A DNA stretch of 64,000 nucleotides, taken from contig JADLSH010000279.1 in NCBI GenBank assembly GCA_016169945.1, positions 3,410,001 through 3,474,000 of the forward strand. Direction: 5' to 3'. Below, one piece after another: positions 11,095 to 20,700 of the stretch. Within the stretch, counting starts at the first letter, position 1. Every line of letters starts with the position of its first letter. The notes under the pieces were generated by a model. That model was not told where the DNA came from. It did no database searches and was given only the letters and a program-made list of their open reading frames with translations. A program made the position numbers and the translations under genes. This stretch comes from Trachythela sp. YZ-2020 (Eukaryota; Cnidaria; Anthozoa; Malacalcyonacea; Clavulariidae).

Positions 11095-11215
11095 CACGAG
11101 GATTAAGGATTATAAAAGTTAGGATTAGGGTGAAGGTTACGATTAGGATTAGAGTTAAGAAGGATTAAGGGTTAGAGTTAGGATTAAGATAATGTTTGTA
11201 TTAAGATTAAGGTTG
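11095..11215 (+). repeat. Degenerate TTAGGG-like stretch
   Basis: Runs of GATTAGGATTAGAGTTAAG, AAGGGTTAGAGTTAGG and similar resemble decayed TTAGGG repeats. A C-rich counterpart (AACCCCAACCCCAACCCTAA) is at 8395-8440. An interstitial telomere-like origin is only a guess. The stretch 11216-11755 up to the next start codon shows no other feature. Confidence 0.35.
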
Positions 11216-11755
11216 TTAATATGGAAATTAAACCGAGTTTTCCAATTACTAATTTTGCTTTGTAAGTAAATAACTTTAAAAACTAAACCGATTAAAAACT
11301 CGTAAAATGCCCAGTGCATGACGACTGACCTTCAAAACTTCAGTAAAGCAGGTTATAGTCTGTTTGATAGCCACACTTGGCGCCTTTGTGCGTATTTTCT
11401 GGCATATATTTTTAGCATTCTAAAATGTGCCGTTAATCGGTATAACCCATATTGAAGTCTAGTATTCATAATTTTGTAACATAATTTTGTGCATATTTGT
11501 ATTTGGCAGTTTTTCCAGCATTTTAAACATTTTTACAATGTCAATGGTCTAAAAAATCTCTATCCAGTAGATAGTGCTATGATATATCCGGCCTTCGTAC
11601 AACCGGAAACGAGGATTAGGAAGTGGGCTATCAAGAAGACTGGAACTAGGAACAAATTGCTCTGACGTAAGCAATCAATTATAGCGTCAGAATTCGTTCG
11701 ACGTCATTAATTCTAATTTAATTAGCTTCATCAGGTGTTCGAGTAACATCGCACA

Positions 11756-14700
11756 ATGGAGCAAAGCGAATTTTTGTTACTTTTGGTCACAATTTGTGGC
11801 ATATTGTTAACTCAATGTCCACAGGAAGGTTTTGCATCAAGTTTATGTCCAGTACGAACTATGGCTGTTGCCCCAGGCGAGGTGGAAGGCGCTGTAAGAT
11901 GTGTTTGCATGGAGCAATTTACTGGTCCTCGATGCCAGTACAGAGGTAGGCTAACCAAGTAAATTTTGTTTTGCTATATTTTCGCCCTATTCGCATGAGA
12001 AGAATTTGACTCTACCAAACATCGTGCGGATTTTCTCCATGCAAGATCAATGAAAAGTGGTCCTTAGATAGAACAGCTTAAAACTGATAAAACTATCCAG
12101 AATAAATAAAGTTAGTTTAGTTTAGGTTTCCTCCTGTAGTAACACTGGATCAACAAGGGATGACCCTTACTGGACCTCTAGAGAGAACAGTTTAGAACTG
12201 ATAGAGCTATCCAGTATAAATAAAGTTAGTTTAGTTTAGGTTTCCTCCTGTAGTAACACTGGATCAATAAGGGATGACCCTTACTGGACCTCTAGAGAGA
12301 ACAGTTTAGAACTGATAGAGCTATCCAGTATAAATAAAGTTAGTTTAGTTTAGGTTTCCACCTGTAGTAATACTGGATCAATGAGGGACGACCCTTACTG
12401 GACCTCTAGGAAGAACAGTTTAGAACTGATAGAGCTATCCAGCACAAATAATGTTATAGTTTAGTTTAGGTTTCCTCCTGTAGTAATACTGGATCAATAA
12501 GGGATTGCGCTTACTGGACCTCTAGGAAGAACAGTTTAGAACTGATAGAGCTATCCAGTATGAATAAAGTTAGTTTAGTTTAGATTTTGGCTTGTAATTA
12601 CAGTGGACCAATAAGGGATTGCGCTTACCGGATCTGTATAATAGGAAGAACAGTTTAGAACTAATGAAAATATCCATCATAAACAAAGTTAGTTTAGTAA
12701 ATGTTTCTTTTTGTGGCAACACTTTACAAAGAGGGTAGGTCGCTGACTGGACCTTTTATAACAAGAACATAATATAGAACAGTTTAGAACTGGTAAATTA
12801 ATGCAGTATAAATAAAGTTAGCTGATAGGTTTATCCATGAAGTAACATAAGAAGAATGGATGGCGCTTGGAAATATACATTATAAATGAAGAGTAATTCA
12901 GCTATTAAATTTGATTGTAACGTTGTCATTAAAATATTTTACTTCATTACATTACGAAAGGTAATATTAGTCTATACTGTTGTCGTGTATGTTTAGTTTT
13001 TGAATTTAATTATATCAATGTTAATTGTATGTCTATTTTTGGCGAATTTAGTAAATAAGAGATGAAAAAATTAAATAAATAGAATGAAAAATAAATAAAT
13101 AAAAAGGCTTTTTGCGGTGTTATAAGAGCACTAGATCAATGCCTCGCTTGCTTTGGATGAGAAAATAGTCTCTCGAAAGAAAAGCGATTTTGGTACCGAG
13201 TGAAATGGTTTAAGTATACGATTAAGTAGTACTCCATGGACAAATCGAAATGTTGTTTAAAAAAAGAACTATTCTGAAAAACAAATCTCAGAAGCAAAAT
13301 TGTTCGCGCGAATTCTAATTCACAAATTCTCTTCATGACGTATTTTCGTGCGCGCGCAGAATTAATTATGATCAGGTCACACGTGCGCACGCGTAAAATT
13401 TTGCGTTTTGTTTGCATGCTGAGCAAATGTTCCACTTTGAAGGAAATTTGAAAGGAAATTTTGACAAAATGATTGAAAATTAAAGGAAAATTCCAGAAAA
13501 ACGAAGAAAATTCCAAGGAAAATGTAGAATATTCAAAAGATTGACAAATAAGCACAACTCTCGCCATAAAAGTGTATATATATACCACAGCCACGCAATC
13601 TGTTCCATTCATTATATCCCGATTATATTTTTCTCACGCACGCTGTGACGATCACACGTGCACAGTTAATGTGAGCTTGTTAGAATGCTACATGAAGTAT
13701 TTTGTACGTTGAAGCCGCGGATTTTCAGATTAGTACTTAGCAGGCTCAGTTGAACGAACTAGTCGTGTCCACTGCTCGTGTCATCGTGTGGTACCAGAGT
13801 GTGTAATAATAACTCGAACGTGCGGTGCAAGTGTGGGTAGAGTGTAGCGAATATACGGCGCTTGACTGTTGTATAAAATTACCTGAAAAATACAATAATA
13901 ACTTCGACGTTTCGAGCGAAGAGACTTCGTTCGAAACGTCGAAGTTCTTATTGTATTTTTCAGGTAGTTTTACACAACAGTCAACCGCTGTGTAATAATA
14001 ATAATATTTAATATTTATATTGCGCAAATTAACATGCTATATATAGTATATGGTCAAATGCGCAAATGTACCGTCGTTAGGAACTAAGGACGAACAGCTA
14101 CAGATAAAAACACAATCTCGTACCCAGAGCCAAAAGGATCGCAGGCTCCGGGTACGAGATTGATAAAAAACAATGTGTATTCTCCCGTGAAACTTTAATG
14201 TTTGTGGTTTCAATTCGCTCAACCAATCAACGTGAGGCTAGTTGAACATGATTGGCTGACCAGATTATTAATACCTGCCAAATCATATGCTCTTGACAAA
14301 CATTACACCTCGGTATTAGACTGTTAGAGTTATAAAGTTGAACACCCAGGTGAATATTTTGCTCACAATAGGCTTTTTGCTCCATTTTGAGAAATATTCA
14401 ACTTAATTTCACCATGGATTATAAAAACACTACAATCACTGTAAGTCATGGTATACTAATTTGTGCGATGCATCGCACAACAACACATGACAACCACACT
14501 ACAATAACTGTAAGTCGTGGTATGCTAATTTGTGCGATGCATCGCACAACCACACATGACAACCACACTACAATCACTGTAAATCATGGTATGTTAATTT
14601 GTGCGATGCATCGCACAACCGCACATGACAACCACACTACAATCACTGTAAGTCATGGTATGTTAATTTGTGCGATGCATCGCACAACCGCACACGACAA

Positions 14701-17700
14701 TCACACTACAATCACTGTAAGTTATGGTATGCTAATTTGTGCGATGCATCGCACAACCGCACACGACAATCACACTACAATTACTGTTAGTCATGGTATG
14801 TTAATTTGTGCGATGCATCGCACAACCGCACATGACAATCACACTACAATTACTGTTAGTCATGGTATGTTAATTTGTGCGATGCATCGCACAACCGCAC
14901 ATGACAACCACACTACAATCAATGTAAGTCATGGTATGTTAATTTGTGCGATGCATTGCACAACCGCACATGACAACCACACTACGATCACTGTAAGTCA
15001 TGGTATGTTAATTTGTGCGATGCATCGCACAATGGTGTAACGTTTTCAATCCATGATTTCACCAAACTTTTTGAAGGAAATTTCAATACGTTTTGAAGGA
15101 AATTTAGATCAAATTTAGGACAAAAAAGGGAAATACTAATTTTGGAAAGTGGAAGCACTTACTAAAACATTTACTTGGACCCAATTATACTGTTTCGGTG
15201 CAGTGTTTAGGTGTTCGTATGTTTACTATTGGCGAATTTAAACAAAGAAATAAAAATATACAGCTAATGACTAGATAAATAGATATAAAGCCTTCAATAG
15301 TTTAGTTTTAATAGTTTAGTTTTGATAGTTTAGTTCGTCGCGAGAGCGGTGTGAAAAAGAGCACAAGAATATGACGATACTGTAACATATATGTTACATT
15401 ACAGTAGAGCGAAAATGAAAGACGAATGTGTTATTAAAGGCATGTCCATCTGTGCCGTCGGAGGTGGCATCGTCACAATTATAGTAATGGCGATTGTATA
15501 CGCCGTTGTAAAGGATTGAATAGTATGAAATTATGACAAACAGAAGTTTTGAAAGCCTAAATTATATTTTAAGTAACTTTTAAAGCAATTTTCTAGTAAT
15601 GCATTTTTTGGTAAAACATGATGGTGTGTGACTTAGAGAGATTGGTATTGGAGCAGCCAAAATACCTTGGGTGCATTTGTACAGATGGCATTTATATGTG
15701 CAACTCCTTGACGTGGCGTATACAATTGCCATTATTACAAGTTTGCACTATTAAAGCATAAGTCAACGCATGAAAGACTTGGAGCAAGTCTGGGCGCTTC
15801 GGTTCAGTTTTGAAACGAGATTTTTCGAAGTTAACAAGTCTCTTTTTCTCGCTCCAGCAATCCTTGCAACGAACGACATGTTATTTACACTTCAGTGGGT
15901 CCATACACAAACACAATAAGTCTTGGAGCAAGTTACCTCCTCCAGGTCAACGGTCAATTTTACTAAACTGAACTGGATCCCTTTCTATGACGAAGTGAAA
16001 ATTAATAAATGTACTATAGTCTAGAAAAGCCTGCATGGTCAGGCTCCGCAGTATATCAAGAATTTATTTAGAACAAACAATGATATAAACGGTAGACAAA
16101 CTCGACATGGTGAATACATTTAGGTTGTCCTAAATTTAATTATGTAACTGAAGGAGGGAAATCTAGCTGTAACAGTCAGTAACATTAAGATATGGAACAA
16201 TCTCCCCAAAGAGATCAAGACAAAATCTAGCGTTAGTTCTTTTAAGTTTGCCCTTAAAAACCACTTCCTGGACTCATAAACAGTTAATGTGATCAGTAAA
16301 GCTTCCGTAAATTGTAGATATGTATATATATAATCCTAAGATTTCTTCCGTAGTTCTTTTCCTAGATTTATCGTTTTAAAGTAGATAGAATCTATAACTT
16401 TGTATATATTGTATGAGGGCCACAGGTTTTTTAGCTGTATTTCTGTCATGTGTTATTTTTACCCTCTTTAAATAAAGTTGTTCATCCAAGTCTAGCGGCT
16501 TCGGTTCAGTTTTGAACCGCGATTTTCCAAAGTAGACAAGTCTCTCTTTCGCGCTCCTACCCCTCGTTACGTCATGTTACAACAAACGCAAACTAACCAT
16601 TAACACTTATCGTGTCTTTCATTTGTATAGCCGAAAATGGTTCCAAGAGTTTGAATATATATTGGATTTCAAACCAATTGGCACTCGTTAAATGGAAACA
16701 ACAGCACAATAAGGAACGTGCAATTTTTTCCGCACGTCCCGTGGTGTACAACGAGCTAATTTCTTACGGGAAATGGAGAGAGTTGAACTTGTACGCACAA
16801 GTAAAAATTTCTACAGCTCAAGAGAGTTCACCAAGTATGTTGGCAGTTCTTCGATTGCCATCTCAAACGTCATATGAAGTTCGTATGACAATAATGAACT
16901 CCGATGGCGAGGCAGGGCACTCTGTATCTATATTTTTAGATGCACAGGAATTCTCCAGTCCAGGTATGAAACACCTTTTATATTTCTATAATTTTCGATA
17001 CGGACACCTTTCTAAAATACGGACACCTCTCTAATACAGACATCTCTCTAGTACGGACATCTCTCTAATACGAACACCTTTCTAATACAGACATCTCTCT
17101 AATACGGACACCTTTCAAACACATACACCTCTCTAACACAGACACCTCTCTAATACGGACACCTCTTTAATACGGACACCTCTCTAATACGGACACCTCT
17201 CTAATACGGACACCTCTCTAATACAGACACCTCTCTAATACGGACACTTCTCTAATACGGACATCTCTCTGATACAGACACCTCTCTAATACGGACACCT
17301 CTCTAATACGGACACTTCTCTAATACGGACACCTCTCTAATACGGACACCTCTCTAATACGGACACCTCTTCAATACAGACACCTCTCTAATATGGACAC
17401 CTCTCTAATACGGACACCTCTCTAATACGGACACCTCTCTAATACGGACACCTCTCTAATACGGACACCTCTCTAATACGGACACCTCTCTAATACGGAC
17501 ACCTCTTCAATACAGACACCTCTCTAATATGGACACCTCTCTAATACAGACACCTCTCTAATACGGACACCTCTCTAATACGGACACCTCTCCAATACAG
17601 ACACCTCTCTAATACGGACACCTCTCTAATACGAACACCTCTCCAATACAGACACCTCTCTAATACGGACACTTCTCTAATACAGACACCTCTCTAATAC

Positions 17701-20700
17701 GGACACCTCTCTAATACGAACACCTCTCCAATACAGACACCTCTCTAATACGGACACTTCTTATGTACATTTCGCAGTACCTTACTTTCTATTAGAAGTA
17801 TATTTATTATGATTCTATTTCTAAAAATATTTACAACTGCATCTTGTTAATTTTTTCCAGGAGAGGCCTTAAAAATCAGGAATGTGCTAGCAAATGTGCA
17901 GGAACAGTTCAACGACGACTATTCTCGGCGAGGCATGTCTATTGGAGCATTCGGAGGCAGTATCGCCACGATTATTGTAATGGCGATTGTTTACGCCGTT
18001 AGAAGGTAAGGACAAACTGCTGTTTTGAAAGCCTAAATTATATTTGAAGCAACTTTTAAAGCAATTTTCTAGTAATGCATTTCTTTGGTAAAACATGATG
18101 ATCTCGAGATTGGTATTCGAGCAGCCAAAGGGTGGGGGTGTGCTAATCATCCTTACTTGCAGCTGAGCGGAATTACGACAGACGCAGCTTGACTTGATCG
18201 AGTCGTCTTAGTAAAGGCGCCTCTGGCTGTCACCGTATGACTCATGTCTGATAAGGGAGTACAGTAGACTTGCTCCAAGTCTGTCTCTTAAAGGGGTTTT
18301 TATTGGGGAGTTGTAAAGGATTGGGGAGTTATAAAGGGCGCACGAAAATGCGGGTGGGAGGAAATTAAAGGCCATTTTCCATTACGGTCGTTTTGCCCGC
18401 GCGGGCATAGCGACCGATTCGAATCACGTGAATAATTAGTCGCGCGGGCACGCCAAGAAAGGTGAATGTAGTTCAACTTTCAGGCGTGTCCGCGAGGTGT
18501 AAAGCGGACAAAAAAATCTCATGCTACAGCGAAATAACAATGTTGTCACTGAGATAAACGATATAAATTGTCTATTAATGTAAATAGCTCAGATCCCAGC
18601 AGAAACGTCTTTGTTTTGAAACCCTTTCGATCTACGACAGTGGATGAAAGAAGTCACATGTTGTAAGGTTAATTTTTTAGATATTTTCTGCTTTTGTCGA
18701 CTTCAAATAATACCGTGTAAAATTCGAAAATTTGGCTTCAATCATTCCACTAACGTATGCGGTCGATATTGTCATATCAAGCATTGAGACTTAAAACATA
18801 AGTCATATTAGCCAATTTTGTCTATTTGTATGCTAAATGAGTAAATCATTTTACGTATGGGTGATCAATTGTCGTTGCCGTCTTCTGGCAGCTCTGTACA
18901 TTGTGTTTCAGTGCGTTCACAGCGGTAGTTAACTCCCCCCTGATGACATATAACAATGTGCTCAAAATTGAACTATACTATCGCGAGCACTTCCTCCAGT
19001 AATATAATATAGCTCAGTGGCATCTCCAACCTGTTGGCCGATGAAGTGATCACTGGAGTATATATACCACTGATCTCAAAATTAGAACTGGATAGAGCTG
19101 TCAAATTCTGTCAAATTCTTGACTAGTCAAATCGTTAGCTGTTTAGATTAGTTATACAATGAAGCAAACACCTTTTCCTATGTAACGTCAGAAATTTAGC
19201 TCCCAACACATCTTCTAATAAGTTTTAAAACGTTTTAAACACCGCATAACGAGGCTTATGGCGGCCATACTGGTGTGACCTCATTAGTTATTCACCGGCA
19301 AATTTAGGAAGAAAGAGAGGCCACTGATGATAAATTCTTAATATCTAGACAATATTTGTCCTTTCCTACTAATAACTTGAACCTTATAGAAGCTCTTTAA
19401 ACGTGTCCCCAACACCACAGTAGATTTGTGGTGGTCACACCATTATGGCCGCCATTGGCTTCAATTATGCATAGCAGATGCACTATCCAGTCCTTGTTTT
19501 TAGATCAGTGATATATACGCAGTAAAGTGCGACTTCAGGTCATCCCTGATGAATAATATTACACCTGGTCACCGTGAAGAAACAAAAGTTAAAGCTTGTA
19601 ATATCAAAACTTATCATGTCTTCTATTTATGTGGCCGAAAATGGAACTGATGAAACACTCGTTGCATACTCTGCCGCTCTTCTTTCCATTTCAATATGGC
19701 CCATTTCGCACCAATGGGAAATATTAACACGGAAAAAAGAGCAGCAGAATATTTTTGTTTTGATCTCCGTTCGTCTTGTGGCAGAGCAAAGACCAAGTCA
19801 CCTGGAAAATGGCGATAGTTGAGCGTTCAGTCGCTGACCACAAAACCTACGACTCCTCCAATGGCAACCCCGTTAGGGATTGGGTGGCCTTGGCACCTCC
19901 AACGGCACCGATTCTTGCCATCGGTGCAGTCAGAGGTGACATGGCCACGATTATAATAATGCCTTAGTTCGTTCTCATTTAGCCTACGCCTCTCAGATTT
20001 GGGCACCGCAATGGCTAGAACTTATAAACACGGTGTAATTAAGAACCCAAAGACGTGCTACAAATATATATTTTGAATCTGCCATTCAGCACAGATGTCA
20101 ATTACAAGAGAAGGTTACAGCTTTTACATCTGCTCCCAATATGTTACTGGCATGAATACTTGAACCTCATTCTCTTTTTCAAAATTACTCATGGCTTGGT
20201 AACACTAAATACACACACTACTTCTGTAATGCTCACTACTCGCAGAACCACCCTATCAACTTCAACAAATACAGTAAAATAAGTCATCCCTAAATGCAAA
20301 ACCACCACCTACCAGAAATCGTTTCTTATTAGAACTTGTCGGACATGGAATGCTATCGCAGATAAACTAAATCTTAATATAGACAGTCTAACTGTATTTA
20401 AATCAGATTTACTTAATTACTACCATACATCGTTAAACATTACCTATGATCCTAAAAAACATCAAACATTTAGAACTATATGTTTAAAATGGAACTGTGT
20501 ATCTAGTTTAGTACGTCCAATATCTTGTTGTTTTTAAGTTTAAGTACTATACAGTTGTATGTTCGCATGTATTCAGTCAAGCAGTCATTTGTTTCGTTTA
20601 TGTTATAGTTATATTATATAGGGCCCGCAGTAATTGGTATATATATATAGTCGCTATTGCGGACACCCTGCCATTAGCTAATGTTATCGATGCAAAATAT

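Noticed and set aside
14387..15040. 217-codon open frame of 23-residue repeats
   Set aside because: Product of the 69-bp satellite, whose length is a multiple of three; it lies inside an intron with no signal of selection on the protein.
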